A DNA stretch of 64,000 nucleotides from DATARN01 sp963851105 (GCA_963851105.1 CAWKNP010000008.1:1-64000), one strand, 5' to 3'. Shown: positions 1-9,681, numbered from the stretch's first letter. Made by a program: numbers and translations. The notes: generated by a model from the sequence alone, not told the origin.

Positions 1-84
1 GACGGCTATTTGGCGCTCAGGGAAGCGTGAGGAGCGACGCCGGGTAACCAGAACCCACCGCAGCCTTGGCCGCCCCACTCAAGG

Positions 85-522
85 TCAAAGTCGTGTGTTA
101 GAAGATGTGTCTCCAAAGGTCCGAAGGATCCAGTCAAGAATTCCCAGGACCACGGCAGCGACAACCCCGACGTACATGGGCGTCAACAACGCAAGGCCGC
201 CCTGACCGTCCGGGATACGCCCACTGGTCGCTTCCCATACGCCGAAGGCGGTGGCGGCCGTCATCGTGGCCAGGGCGATGACAAACAGCGCCGGCCGCCG
301 CACTAGAGCCAGAATCGCCAGCGCAGGGAGACCGACCGCGACCGCCTCGATGAGGAACAGTATTGGCAGGACGCCGGGACGACCTGGCTGCTCGGCGTAG
401 AGGGGTGCGAGCAAGTACGTGACAGCGAATACGGCGAGCGGCAATCCGACCAGGACCGTGAATCGCCGGGGTTGGCTGAGTGCCATGGTTGCATGGTCGT
501 TCCTCATCCGACTCTCCGCCAT
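85..522 (-). CDS. Small four-helix membrane protein, unknown function
   Basis: This 145-residue protein has four hydrophobic stretches, at about residues 22-43, 51-74, 77-95 and 113-134, so it is very likely an integral membrane protein. The start at 522 is supported by a GAGGGG ribosome site eight bases upstream. The N-terminal 20 residues are polar and basic, with no cleavable signal. It is divergent from the lipoprotein gene that starts at 747, with a 224-bp shared upstream region. I recognise no named family, and no catalytic motif is visible. Confidence 0.7.
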   Translation of the reverse strand: MAESRMRNDHATMALSQPRRFTVLVGLPLAVFAVTYLLAPLYAEQPGRPGVLPILFLIEAVAVGLPALAILALVRRPALFVIALATMTAATAFGVWEATSGRIPDGQGGLALLTPMYVGVVAAVVLGILDWILRTFGDTSSNTRL

Positions 523-746
523 CCGGGTTTCCCCTCACTTCCGGCTGGGCTACCCCGGCCGGACCGGCCGACAACGGCCATCTGTCAGCGGAGGCCAACC
601 GACTACCTCATCTGGGCCGCTTGGACCCGATTCGATCGAGGCCCCCAGAGCGCGTATCGACGGCGATGTGCGGACTCAACATCCTGAGGACGCTCATCGG
701 CGATGGTGGTCCCGTTACGAGTCCCTCGGCGCGTCACACTGGACGG

Positions 747-1964
747 ATGCGACCGGGCCGCCTGCTTGTATCAGCGATCGCGATGCTCTCTGCCGGATGC
801 GTCGGCGGCGGCGCCCGGGCCGCCTCGAAGGCGGTCGCCCCAATCGGCGCCCATACCTCAGTCGCCCGGATGCTCGACGCAAGACCAGGCTTCGAGCTGA
901 TCGCCACGACCGACCGGCAGGCCGCGACCGCGCCCGGACTGTACGCATCGACCGACGGGGTCCATTGGCGCAATATTGCCCCCCGAGCTACGACGACTCC
1001 GTCCGACACGACCTACTTGAGCTACCCCGAGTTCGTCGACGGGTCGTTCGTCGATGCCCAAACTGGGTGGGTCGTGGCCTGCAACCTGGGCAACTACCGA
1101 ATGACGGTCTATGAAACCGAGGACGGCGGGACAACGTGGGAGGAGTCACCAGGCGGCGGGGACCACTGCGACGAGACCATCCAGGCACTCTCGGACCACC
1201 TGGCGATAAGCCGGACACCCGGATCGGGCGCCGGCAGAGTGGTCCTGGCCAAGACCACCGACGGCGGACACAGCTGGCAAGACCTGTACACGATTGCCGA
1301 AAGCCCGCCTCCGGGGCCGTTCCGGACACCGGTGATTTTCGCCGACGAACGCAACGCCTTCAGCGCCTCTCTCATCGGCGACCTCGTTGTCCGTGACGGA
1401 TTGCCACCGGGATACTTCGAGGTGTCCCGCGATGGAGGCCGCACCTGGACCCAACAGACACCGCCGGTGGCCGGCGGATCGCCGACCCAGTACGCGCTGC
1501 CCGTGTTCTCCGATCCCCATCACGGCGTCCTAGCAACACTGGGCGGCGTCGCCAAGTCCCTGACCGTTGGCTTCGACACCACCACCGACGGGGGCCGGAC
1601 CTGGCAGCAGCAAACATCGCGCGCCACCACCGTCGAACAAGCGCAGCCGTGGCCAGTCTTCGACCGCTACCCAACGGTTGCGGTCGCCTCGGCCACCACG
1701 TGGTGGGTTCTGTCGCCAACCAACCCGGTCCGCGTCGATGTCACCGTCGACGCCGGCCGCCACTGGAGATCGCTCTCGGCTGCTGGTCTACCTGCTGCGC
1801 CCGACGCCGTACACGCCATCGACTCAACTCATGCTTGGGCGACAGTGACGACCACGGTCGGCGCCGCTCCCACTGATGGCACCGCTAACAACTACAAGGT
1901 CGAGGTATACGCCACCAGCGACGGCGGCAACAACTGGACGCCGGTCATGCTGTCGGATCCCTGA
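747..1964 (+). CDS. Lipoprotein with BNR/sialidase-type beta-propeller repeats
   Basis: The frame is open from 480, but the coding start is best placed at the ATG at 747. It gives a compact lipoprotein signal (MRPGRLLVSAIAMLSAGC) with lipobox LSAGC and the lipidated Cys at residue 18. The 405-residue product contains repeated Asp-box/BNR-like motifs of the form T.DGG..W (TEDGGTTW, TTDGGHSW, SRDGGRTW, TTDGGRTW, TSDGGNNW), each ending a propeller blade. Such proteins resemble WD40/YVTN, sialidase-like or Ycf48-like folds on the cell surface. No sialidase catalytic set is evident, so a binding or structural role is more likely than glycosidase activity. No co-directional neighbour lies close enough to suggest an operon. 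Confidence 0.8.
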   Translation: MRPGRLLVSAIAMLSAGCVGGGARAASKAVAPIGAHTSVARMLDARPGFELIATTDRQAATAPGLYASTDGVHWRNIAPRATTTPSDTTYLSYPEFVDGSFVDAQTGWVVACNLGNYRMTVYETEDGGTTWEESPGGGDHCDETIQALSDHLAISRTPGSGAGRVVLAKTTDGGHSWQDLYTIAESPPPGPFRTPVIFADERNAFSASLIGDLVVRDGLPPGYFEVSRDGGRTWTQQTPPVAGGSPTQYALPVFSDPHHGVLATLGGVAKSLTVGFDTTTDGGRTWQQQTSRATTVEQAQPWPVFDRYPTVAVASATTWWVLSPTNPVRVDVTVDAGRHWRSLSAAGLPAAPDAVHAIDSTHAWATVTTTVGAAPTDGTANNYKVEVYATSDGGNNWTPVMLSDP

Positions 1965-2198
1965 CGCCCACTGCCACCCATAAAATGCTCGATCTGGAAC
2001 ACCTTGTGCTTCGGATCAGGGTCCTTTCGACCCGCCCAGATCGATGGTTCCGGTTATCGACGACTCAGGCCGGTAGGTTGGGTTGGCCGTGTACTCGCCG
2101 GTCGGGGATGCCGTCGTCCCCGTCCGTCCAGGCGCCCGTTATGCTCCGGCGGTACTGCCCCGTCGGGATTGAACCTCAATCCCCGTCGAGCTGCCGCC

Positions 2199-2288
2199 TC
2201 ACTTCCTTGATCTCATAAAGCCAATATAGATTTTGATTGCAAACCCAACAGCTATCGCTAGGAACGCCACAATAGTAAGAAGAATCAT
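2199..2288 (-). CDS. Putative 29-residue single-helix membrane peptide
   Basis: The short frame starts at the ATG at 2288, with a GGAAGGG ribosome site about seven bases upstream, and ends at 2199. The peptide is almost one hydrophobic helix followed by a basic tail (FMRSRK), which suggests a positive-inside topology. The frame stays open upstream to 2582, but that part is Pro/Ser/Arg-rich and looks non-coding. Base composition is lower in GC than the surroundings. It could be a type I toxin-like or small regulatory membrane peptide, but no family is recognised. Confidence 0.4.
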   Translation of the reverse strand: MILLTIVAFLAIAVGFAIKIYIGFMRSRK

Positions 2289-2609
2289 CTTGCCATCCCT
2301 TCCAGGGCCAAATCCGCGCTCATCCTCAAAAGAAGGAATCGGCGATTGCCTTAGCGAGTCAATCTCATTGGACCCCGGGTGTGGTCTCGACGAGGCACCT
2401 TGCCTATGGACTGGGTGGGATCCAGGGGAAGGATGCGCTGACCTGTTGGGGATCGGTTCCGTCGCAGCCGACCACAGTGCTCCGCCGGCGCATAGCGGGC
2501 GTCGTCCGGGACCGTTAGGGATAGACCGCGGCTGGCTCGATGACCTCCCCCGCCGAGCCGCTGACACCCGGGATAGCTCCAAGGGGGGCCCCCATCCGCA
2601 TTTCGGTTA
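2289..2609. other. Intergenic stretch without a supported gene
   Basis: Frames crossing this interval are rich in Arg, Pro and Ser and lack plausible ribosome sites. It lies between two putative small membrane-peptide genes. I see no RNA gene or repeat in it. Confidence 0.4.
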
Positions 2610-2723
2610 TCAGCGCCGTCTGGCATTACCAGCCATGAGATTGAACACCAAGCCGACCAAGATCCCAACGATGACACCGATGGCCTTTTCAGCCGGGTTA
2701 GGAAGAAGGGCGAGGCTAAGCAT
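2610..2723 (-). CDS. Putative 37-residue single-helix membrane peptide
   Basis: A short frame runs from the ATG at 2723 to a TGA at 2610. It encodes a hydrophobic helix (about residues 14-31) flanked by an N-terminal PNPAEK segment and a basic end (NARRR). An upstream in-frame extension (RLRLVQELLGIAIT) with a TTG start would add an amphipathic helix. The composition is convincing for a real small membrane protein, and it lies on the same strand as the 29-residue peptide 320 bp away. No family is recognised and the start is uncertain. Confidence 0.35.
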   Translation of the reverse strand: MLSLALLPNPAEKAIGVIVGILVGLVFNLMAGNARRR

Positions 2724-3032
2724 GGTTATGGCTATCCCGAGCAATTCCTGAACCAATCGTAACCGTACGTGGCGACATGTCTCTCACTCTTTAATATAGG
2801 ATGGTCACGAAGGTGGGTTTCTGCTCCCAGTCGAGGTATCGGCTGCCGGCGGCTACTCCCACCACCCAGACCAAATGGACCGGACAAGCTACTGCAAAGG
2901 TCCTAACCATTGTTATGGCCCATGCCGACGACGGCGACGCATCGCTTCTATCCTAGCTGCCGTCATCTCAGTGGCAAAGAGTTCCCGCACGGGCCGTGGC
3001 GTCATCGAAAACCAACCGGCCTCCCCCTGAGT
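2724..3032. other. Intergenic stretch, nothing recognised
   Basis: About 310 bp of somewhat lower GC than the surroundings. I find no credible frame, tRNA or repeat here. Confidence 0.4.
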
Positions 3033-3468
3033 TCATGACTTGAAAATAGTCGACCGCCCGGCTTCCAGCCGCGACCGTTTCCGGGTCTCGATGTTCGGCT
3101 GGATCGTGAAGAGCACGAGCCACGTAATTCCCAATGGCACGTCAGCGACCCAGGGGCAACCCCTCCCGGTGGCGAGGTTCAAGACTCCAAGACCAAGCCA
3201 GAGGACACCAGCGACGAGGCTGAACCAACGCAACCCCCGAAGCGGCCGGGCGTTCTCCGTTAGGGCGCGGTCGGTAGAGTTCCCAGTAGATCGCCGCCAA
3301 GGGCTTGGTGGCATCGTCGATCACTGGCACGCCGCGACGCACCGAGCGACGAACCCGTCGCCGGGTCTTGGCGTCAAGGCTTTCGGCAGCCCGGAGGATC
3401 ATCCGGTCCTCTTCGAGGCTTGTGTCAACGCCAATCACCGCCCGATGCATACCCCCTTCAAGGGCCAA
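3033..3468 (-). pseudogene. Small membrane protein split by one frameshift
   Basis: Two overlapping frames look like halves of one gene. The 5' half (from ATG 3468) encodes a soluble charged segment containing SLEEDRMILRAAESLDAKTR and ending near AIYWELY. The 3' half, in another frame, continues from about RALTENARPLRG into two hydrophobic helices (FSLVAGVLWLGLGVL and VPLGITWLVLFTI) and a charged tail. The switch lies near 3265-3275. The total length is 3n+1, so removing one base restores a protein of about 144 residues. Alternatively the 93-residue frame at 3033-3314 is a complete small membrane protein on its own. No family is recognised. Confidence 0.45.
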
Positions 3469-3800
3469 TCAACCGGCGTCCCTACTTGGGCTCCTCCACC
3501 GCTCGAACGACAAGTCGTCCCATGCGACGTCAGGATGCCAGAACAACCCATCTAGTGGTCCAAGGTGTCACGGATCTCGGCCATTGGGAACGCAGATCGA
3601 CGGGTAGGCTCTCGAACGGATTCGGGATGCGGAGTTCGCCGCCAGGGTATCTCGGCTTCCACGCGGCCCCGCATCCCATCCAGTCTGATCACTCGTCCCG
3701 GCGCTCCGACGGGCGCAGCTGCGTCCATGGCCACGGATGACCATTTCGCGGTACTCGCCGCGGCCCCACTCAGCCCCGGGGGCAGGCCGATCGTTAGTTG
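3469..3800. other. Intergenic stretch without a supported gene
   Basis: A 60-codon leftward frame at 3552-3734 exists but has no clear ribosome site or family resemblance. Nothing else is recognised between the split membrane protein and the DUF4232 lipoprotein. Confidence 0.35.
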
Positions 3801-4445
3801 CTAAGGGGAGTAGTCGACGGCCCCGCCGGTTCCGCCGGCGACGACGGGGTGGACTTCCAGGTAACACAGCGTGTAGTCCGATGCGACCTGCGCGGAGTGT
3901 GTCTCATTTGGTGGGGTCACAAGAACCGCCGTGTATGACGGGCAGGGACCGAGCGAGTCCACCGGGCCGTTCCAGCCCTCGAACAGCGCTGACGCCTCAT
4001 GGCCTGGGGTCAGAACTATGTCCGCAGAGGTGACTGCTCCCGTCGTGGCGCCCAGGCCCGGGCCGCCCAGGTAGCCGGTGGCGGTGCGTTTCGCGTGGAC
4101 GACGACCTGCCCGCTGCTGTTGACGGCGTCGAGACCGGGGTAGCCGTGAACAACGCAGGTCTTGCCTCCGTTGAGGAAGTGGATGACTTTGCCCCCATGG
4201 CCGGCCCCGCCCGTGCCGCCATGGATGGAAATGGTGAGCTGGGCGGCGGTACATGCAGGCTGGCCGCTCGTGGTGGGGTTTGGAGCCGTCATCGTCGTCG
4301 ATGTCGCCGGGATAGTTGTCGACACCGGCATGGTTGTCGAGGCGTTCGAAGTCGTCGGCGCGCCGGCGAATTTGTGGGAGCTGGTGCAACCGGTCACCAC
4401 GAGCAGGACGACAGGGCAAAGGCGTATCCATGCGGCGCGTGTCAT
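3801..4445 (-). CDS. DUF4232-type lipoprotein
   Basis: Start chosen at the ATG at 4445, which gives a short lipoprotein signal (MTRAAWIRLCPVVLLVVTGC) with the lipidated Cys at residue 20; an upstream ATG at 4493 only adds a basic leader. A Thr/Ser-rich linker (about residues 28-60) precedes a C-terminal domain with CTAAQLTISI, the TCVVHGYPGL segment and a second Cys pair (CPSY, CYLEVHP). This matches the DUF4232 family of actinobacterial surface lipoproteins, whose biochemical role is unknown. The paired cysteines are expected to form disulfides outside the membrane. Confidence 0.8.
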   Translation of the reverse strand: MTRAAWIRLCPVVLLVVTGCTSSHKFAGAPTTSNASTTMPVSTTIPATSTTMTAPNPTTSGQPACTAAQLTISIHGGTGGAGHGGKVIHFLNGGKTCVVHGYPGLDAVNSSGQVVVHAKRTATGYLGGPGLGATTGAVTSADIVLTPGHEASALFEGWNGPVDSLGPCPSYTAVLVTPPNETHSAQVASDYTLCYLEVHPVVAGGTGGAVDYSP

Positions 4446-5052
4446 CGCCGCGCTCTGCCGAGGCAACACCCGGTTCGTCCTAGCCCAAGGCATAACATCT
4501 GATCTGGAAGGCTACTGCGGCCCGACGGGCAGCTAACCATGCGCACCGATCGGATCCCGTGCGCTGCGGGGCTGACGGTCGGCCGTACCGAACGCGGCGC
4601 CCGATAACGCGTGGCTGAGTCGCCAGCTCAGGGTGACCCACAACGCCGGGTCGGGGTCACGGAGGATGGGGGCGGGCTGCGGAGCGTTCGGCCGTTCGGG
4701 TGCCGGTGGTCTCGGGGATCATGTGGGATCGATCAGGGGCTGGCCACAGCCTGAGGCGCTCCAAGACGAGTGGTCCCTGCACCGATGCCGCAGGAGGAGA
4801 CCCGCTCAGCCATGGCACTCCCCTGTCATCCAACGGTTGCGGCCGGGCCGGGCTCGGGCGTCGCCGCGCAGCCAAGGGATTACAGTTCTGGGTCGAGGGA
4901 GCCTCGCCTTCGGGCGGGTACTTCCTCCTTGGGATCAGCGCCTCCCGACCTTTGGCAAAGTTCGTCGGGGGGCGCTGACGCGTCACCGCTCGGGCGGAAC
5001 GGGGGCCGGTAAATGGGCGCGCCAACCGAAACAAAAATCCGCAGTTCCTGCC
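4446..5052. other. Gene-free stretch left of the IS21 element
   Basis: About 600 bp of very GC-rich DNA. Long frames exist on both strands but are Arg/Pro/Gly-rich shadows without family features. It may contain the promoter region of the DUF4232 lipoprotein near 4446-4600. No repeat or RNA gene is recognised. Confidence 0.4.
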
Positions 5053-5216
5053 TGTCGCCCGCCACGGGCATGGGACCACCTTGGGGTGAGTTCCGCCAGC
5101 AGCATGGGACCACCGCTCCGCCAGTGATGGGACCACCCGGGGATCCACCAGCTGCGATGCCGCTGCCGGTGTAGTTGCCACCCGGCCGGTCAGCGGCCAC
5201 AGAGAGGTGGCAGCGT

Positions 5217-6839
5217 GTGGCGTTCCGGGAGGTTCGTGTGTTCGAGGTCCGTGAGGTGCTGCGGCTGTGGGTGCTGGGTGAGGGGTTGCGGGCGGTGGAG
5301 CGGCTGGCGGGGGTGGACCGAAAAACGGTCCGCCGCTATGTGACCGCCGGCGGTGGACTGCGGGCTGGTCCGCGACGGCGGCGTGGGCCAGCTGAACGAC
5401 GTGTTGTTGGCGTCGGGTGTGCGAGGCGGTTCGTCCGCACCGCCCGAACGGTCACGGGCTGGCGTGGGGGCGGCTGGTGGCGAATCACGACCAGCTGAAG
5501 AAATGGCTGGTCGATCGAGGGGTTGACGGCGGTCAAGGCGTGCGAGCTGCTGGGCCGCCGAGGGGTGGTGGTCCCGGAGCGCACGGTGCAGCGTTACGCC
5601 CTGGAGGTGCTGGGGGTGGGCCGCTCGGCCAAGGGGACCACGGTGCGTGTCGCCGATGGCGAGCCGGGCGTGGAGGTCCAGATCGATTTCGGGAAGATGG
5701 GCTTGATCCCCGATCCGGAGACCGGGCGGCGGCGGGTGTGCCAGGCGTTGATCTTCACCGCCGTGTACTCGAGGCACACCTTCGTGTGGCTGAGCTTCAC
5801 GCAGACCACGGCGACGGTGATCGCCGGGTGCGAGGCGGCGTGGGCGTTCTTCGGCGGGGTGTTCAAGGTGGTCATCCCCGACAACATGTCCTCGGTCATC
5901 GACAAGGCCGACCCGACCGAGCCGCGGTTCAATCAGGCGTTCATCGAGTACGCCCAGTCCCGGGGTTTCGTGGTCGACCCGGCCCGGGTGCGGACCCCGA
6001 CCGATAAACCGAGAGTGGAGCGGACCGTTCCCTTTCGTCCGCAACAGCTTCTTCGCCGGCGAGGGGTTCATCGACCTGGCCGACGCCCAGCGCCGGGCCG
6101 TGTTGTGGTGCGCCGGGCGGGCCGGGCTGCGCACCCATGGCACCACCCAGTGCCGGCCGGCGGAGCTGTTCGCCCTGGAGGAGAAACCCCATCTGCTGGC
6201 CGCCCCGGCGGAAGCCTACGACGTGCCGGTGTACGTGACCGCCAAGGTGCACCGCGATCATCACATCGAGGTGGCCAAGGCCCTGTACTCGATCCCCGGT
6301 GACCTGATCGGCGTCCGGGTCGAGGTGCGAGCCGACCGGCAACTGGTGCGGGTCAGCTATCGGGGGGCGGTGGTCAAGGTCCATCCCCGGAGCAAGCCCG
6401 GCGGGCCGGGTCACCGACCCCGCCGACCTGCCGTCGGAGAAGACCGCCTACGCCATGCGCGACCTCGAACGCCTTGGCTCGCATGGCCGCCGGCCACGGC
6501 CCGGCCATCGGCGCCTACGCCGCGGCGGTGTTGGACCACCCGTTGCCGTGGACCAAGATGCGCCAGGTCTACGCCCTGCTGGGCCTAGTCAAGCGGTGGG
6601 GGCCCGAACGGGTCGAGGCGGCCTGCGCCCGGGCCTTGGAGGCCGAAGCCATCAGCGTGAGCCTGATCGGCCGGATGATCGAACGGGCCACCGAGGCCGT
6701 CCCGGCCGCCGACACCGTCACCGCGACACCGGTCGGCCCGGCCCGTTTCGCCCGGGACGCTGAGCACTTCGCCACCAAGAAACCCAAGCCCGGCAACGGT
6801 TCTGCCGAGATCGACGGCGCCGCCGGCGGTGCCGCGTGA
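5217..6839 (+). pseudogene. istA: IstA transposase of IS21 family, six frameshifts
   Basis: The N-terminal HTH (EVLRLWVLGEGLRAVERLAG, then DRKTVRRYV) starts from a GTG at 5217 with a GAGAGG site upstream. Homology then hops between frames near 5360, 5415, 5520, 6030, 6403 and 6476. The DDE integrase core is visible: VQIDFG with the first Asp, VIPDN with the second, and the following conserved region NQAFIEYAQSRGF. The Mu-type C-terminal segment (AKVHRDHHIEVAKALYSIPG) follows. The span is exactly 541 codons, so the six shifts cancel, as expected for single-base indels rather than large deletions. It probably made the strand-transfer enzyme of the element. It is now a pseudogene, or badly sequenced. 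Confidence 0.88.
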
Positions 6840-7640
6840 CTGCCCCGGCTCCGGTGATCAGCGCCGAGCTCAAGGCCCTGCTGCGCCGGGTCAAGCTGGG
6901 CCGCACCCTCGACACCCTGCCCGAGCGCATGGCCCTGGCCAAGACCCGAAACCTCGGTCACGGCGAGTTCTTGGAACTGGTCCTGTCCGACGAGGTCACC
7001 CGGCGCGACACCTCCTCGGCCGACCTGCGGGCCCGCACCGCTGGCCTCGACCCGACCATGCGCCTCGAGCACTGGGACGACACCGCAGCGGTCGCCTACG
7101 ACCACCAGGTCCTCGACGAGCTCGTCTCGCTGCGCTTCGTCGACGCCGCCCACAACGCGTTGATCCTGGGCCCCGTCGGCGTCGGCAAAACATTCATCGC
7201 CACCGCCTTGGGCCACGCCGCCATCCGTCGACGTACCAGCGTGCACTTCGAACGAGGCGACCAACTCCTCAAACGGCTCAAGGTCGTCACGGCTCGACAA
7301 CAGCCACGACACCGAGATCCGAAAACTGCTCCGAGTCGACCTGCTCATCATCGACGATTTCTGCCTCCAGGCCCTGGACGCCGTGAACACCGCCGACATC
7401 TACCAGGTGATCGTCGAACGCCACCGTCAGGCCGCCACCGTCATCACCTCGAACCGCGAGCCCATCGAGTGGCTCGGCCTCATGGCCGACGCCCTCCTGG
7501 CGCAATCCGCCATCGACCGGCTCCAATCATCAGCCCACGAACTCGTCCTCGACGGCGAAAGCTACCGGCGACGCCAAAAACCCGTACCCGTCAAACCCGG
7601 CACCCAACACCCACAACCAAAGCAAGGTCAACGACGATAA
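6836..7640 (+). pseudogene. istB: IstB-like ATPase helper of IS21, one frameshift
   Basis: The start at 6836 overlaps the istA stop by four bases. The product has the IstB N-terminal four-helix region, a Walker A motif (GPVGVGKT) and, after a frame change near 7287, the Walker B region (VDLLIIDDF) and sensor segment (VITSNREPIEW). Length is 3n+1, so one extra base near GTCG at about 7287 explains the break, and the corrected protein would be about 267 residues, normal for IstB. IstB loads and regulates the IstA transposase on DNA in an ATP-dependent way. Confidence 0.88.
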
Positions 7641-8208
7641 GGAGCTACGCACTGAAAGCATCTCAGGCGGGAACCATCCGGTTCCCCCACACCCCGGGAG
7701 CTCCCCCTCCGAGGGGTTCACGCCAGGTGCCCCCAGGCCGGCCCCGGCCGGCTCCCCATCTCGGACACGAACAACCAACCCCTCCGCCACTTGACCACGA
7801 CCGCCGCCCCTGTCAACATCGCCAAGTCAACGCTGACGGCACCCGGACCCGGTCCCATGCCACTGGCGGAGAGGTGGTCCCATCGAGGTGGCGGGCGACA
7901 CCGTGTCCGCCGAAGACGAAATGAGGGCGGGTTACTAAAGATGTGATCCATCGTTGTGACGGGCTCGGCACCCGTCGGTTGGTTCAGTTCGGGCCAATGC
8001 GCGTGGAGTTGCGTGTCCTGTCGCGGATTTCAGGCGGCGCCGCTATTGGCGTAAAAGCTTCCTGTAGAGGGGAGATGAGTTAACACGCAGGGGGTAGCTA
8101 AAAGGGCGGTCTAACAGGGATAATGGTTATAGATCGACACCTCGGAAGCCAAAGCCGGGGCGTGGATTCGCTTTAACCCTCGCGACTGTCCCAAGGAGGA
8201 ATTCGGAA
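7641..8208. other. IS21 right non-coding end and leader of next gene
   Basis: Bases 7641-7900 are the untranslated right end of the IS21 element with its terminal repeats. From 7901 to 8208 no gene is seen. A strong AAGGAGG ribosome site lies at about 8193, directly before the ATG at 8209. A TAACAGGGATAAT stretch near 8113 is AT-rich compared with the surroundings and may belong to a promoter. Confidence 0.5.
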
Positions 8209-8712
8209 ATGTTTGCTGCTTCATTCAGCGCGGCCTTGCGCCTGGTCAAGGACCAGGACCAGGTCGTCATCAGGGTGTTGGACGACGAGCTGGTCGAGCG
8301 GGTTGGCCACCGGCCGGGCGATCCCTACACAACGGATTACTGGTTGCCGCTGCTCGGGCCGGCCACCTTCGCGGTCGGCTGCCGACTGGCCGGCGGGGTG
8401 TCGAGCTCTGCTGAGTACCCCGTCACGGTGGCCGCGGTCGCGGCGTGCGTGGGCCTGCGCAGCAAGAAGGGCCAGAGCCTGGTGCGGCGGTCGATGGCCA
8501 GGCTGGTGGGCTTCGACCTGGCGGCGGTCCAGCAGGGCCCCGGTGGCGTGGTGCTTTTGGTGCGCCGGGCCTGGGCGCCGTTGACGGTCCGCCAGGTCCT
8601 GTGGCTGCCCGACTGGCTGGCCGAACATCACCGCTACGAGCACGGCCAGGAGATGGGCGCAGACGGCACCGGCGCTGAGGTCGACGCGGGGCCGGACGAG
8701 ATGGGCGAGTGA
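8209..8712 (+). CDS. Hypothetical 167-residue protein, possible winged-helix
   Basis: The start is well supported by AAGGAGG about nine bases upstream. The protein is soluble. A central segment (YPVTVAAVAACVGLRSKKGQ, then SLVRRSMARLVGFDLA) has the helix pattern of a winged-helix or replication-initiator-like DNA-binding fold, followed by a beta pair (GVVLLVRRAW) and LTVRQVLWLPDWLAEHH. The C-terminus is acidic and probably disordered. Similar small proteins occur in actinobacterial plasmids and integrative elements, but I cannot name a family. It lies just right of the IS21 element and convergent with the surface-protein gene at 8950. Confidence 0.7.
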   Translation: MFAASFSAALRLVKDQDQVVIRVLDDELVERVGHRPGDPYTTDYWLPLLGPATFAVGCRLAGGVSSSAEYPVTVAAVAACVGLRSKKGQSLVRRSMARLVGFDLAAVQQGPGGVVLLVRRAWAPLTVRQVLWLPDWLAEHHRYEHGQEMGADGTGAEVDAGPDEMGE

Positions 8713-8802
8713 CGGTGCCCCGAACCGCCGTGCCGGGCACGATCTACCTCCTCCACTTCACCCCTCGGGGGTATAAGCACGCCGCCCATTACCTGGGAAC
8801 CC

Positions 8803-8848
8803 CCGCGAGTTCAGCATTTCTGAAGGACCGAGAACCCCGAACTCGCGG
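8803..8848. terminator. Inverted repeat between convergent genes
   Basis: CCGCGAGTTC at 8803-8812 is matched exactly by GAACTCGCGG at 8839-8848, with a 26-base spacer that itself contains TTCAGcatttCTGAA. A shorter ACCCCtcGGGGGT hairpin lies near 8760. The position between two convergent genes suits a bidirectional terminator, although there is no T-run. Confidence 0.4.
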
Positions 8849-8949
8849 CTGACCAACCTCGCCAGACGTACATGCAACACCGGGTTCCAGCGGGCCACCA
8901 ATTTGCCGGAGCGGTGACGACGTACGTGCGCCATCCCGAAGTCGTGGCA

Positions 8950-9681
8950 CTACTTTCCGCTTCGACGGGCAACACGTCTCCGGACGCCGAACAGAGCGGC
9001 ACTGAATAGGAGTAGTCCGCCGAGAATCAGTGCACCGACGAGAGCAGCCGGTCGACCTCGTTTGGAGCCCGCGACGGCCAAAGCACTGCCCGTTCCTTTC
9101 GTTGTGGGTGCGCCTAGGGGATCGCTTGTAGAAACTGCTGGGCTCGTCGTTGTTGAGATGCTGCCTACTGTCGTGGTCGTGACTGCCTGTGTGATCGTGG
9201 TCGTGGCGGCTGGTTTGGTGGTCGTGGTGCCCGCTGGTCTGGTGGTCGTTGCTGCCGGTCGGGTTGTCGTCGTAGTAGGCGGCTTGGATGTCGTGCTAGT
9301 TGTATTCGGTAGAGGACAGCCTAAATCAAGAGTCGCGTGGTATATGGTTCCAAGGTGGTTCTCCGTAACTACGGCGGTCTGTTCAATGGGTATTTGGAAG
9401 GTATAACCCTGATGAGCGGTAATATCCACGGCAGGAAATGCATCGACCATTACGCTTACACCATCGGGATTTTGATTTCCGATAGCAAGAAAGACTGTCC
9501 CATTGATACTACTGCAATGATCTGCCCATGTTAGTCCCGGCTCACTGGGTATCGGCGATGTAGGCGTGTCAGCTCTTGCCGTCTTTGCGAGCAACGTTGC
9601 CACGCCTACAAGCACTGCAATGGCTAATGTTAAGAATGCGACTGTTCGGAACACAGATATTTGACGTGACGCCCACCCCAT
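8950..9681 (-). CDS. Secreted Thr-rich stalk protein with C-terminal membrane anchor
   Basis: The 243-residue product has a Sec signal (hydrophobic residues 12-31, cleavage near ARA-DTP), a small extracellular domain with two cysteines (DHCSS and LGCPLP), then about 70 residues of low-complexity Thr/Pro/Ala stalk (TTTTRPAATTT-type repeats). A C-terminal helix (ALVGALILGGLLLFSAALFG) and basic tail (VRRRVARRSGK) complete a surface-anchored layout. No LPxTG-type motif is present, so the helix itself is the likely anchor. The Thr-rich part is a probable O-glycosylation region. It resembles the sortase-type protein at 10120-11145 in design. Confidence 0.75.
   Translation of the reverse strand: MGWASRQISVFRTVAFLTLAIAVLVGVATLLAKTARADTPTSPIPSEPGLTWADHCSSINGTVFLAIGNQNPDGVSVMVDAFPAVDITAHQGYTFQIPIEQTAVVTENHLGTIYHATLDLGCPLPNTTSTTSKPPTTTTTRPAATTTRPAGTTTTKPAATTTITQAVTTTTVGSISTTTSPAVSTSDPLGAPTTKGTGSALAVAGSKRGRPAALVGALILGGLLLFSAALFGVRRRVARRSGK

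Larger units (their letters stand above)
5053..7900 (+). mobile_element. Decayed IS21-family insertion sequence (2848 bp)
   Basis: The outer ends form an inverted repeat. The left end starts TGTCGCCCGCCAC at 5053. The right end, read in reverse from 7900, starts with the same 13 bases. Both are followed by ATGGGACCACC. Internal copies of TGGGACCACC at 5071, 5105 and 5128, and reversed at 7873-7882, reproduce the multiple terminal repeats typical of IS21. Between the ends are an istA transposase and an istB ATPase helper whose stop and start overlap. I see no clear target duplication. Both genes carry frameshifts, so the copy is probably inactive unless the shifts are sequence errors. Confidence 0.88.

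Noticed and set aside
5190..6146. Leftward frame of 318 codons across istA
   Set aside because: Pro/Arg/His-rich antisense shadow of the transposase, although it is longer than any single istA frame.
5043..7908. Target-site duplication of the IS21 element
   Set aside because: Flanking bases (GTTCCTGCC on the left, CCGTGTCC on the right) do not match, so none is claimed.
8113..8126. TAACAGGGATAAT resembling a homing endonuclease (I-SceI) site
   Set aside because: It matches only part of the 18-bp site and no endonuclease or intron is nearby.
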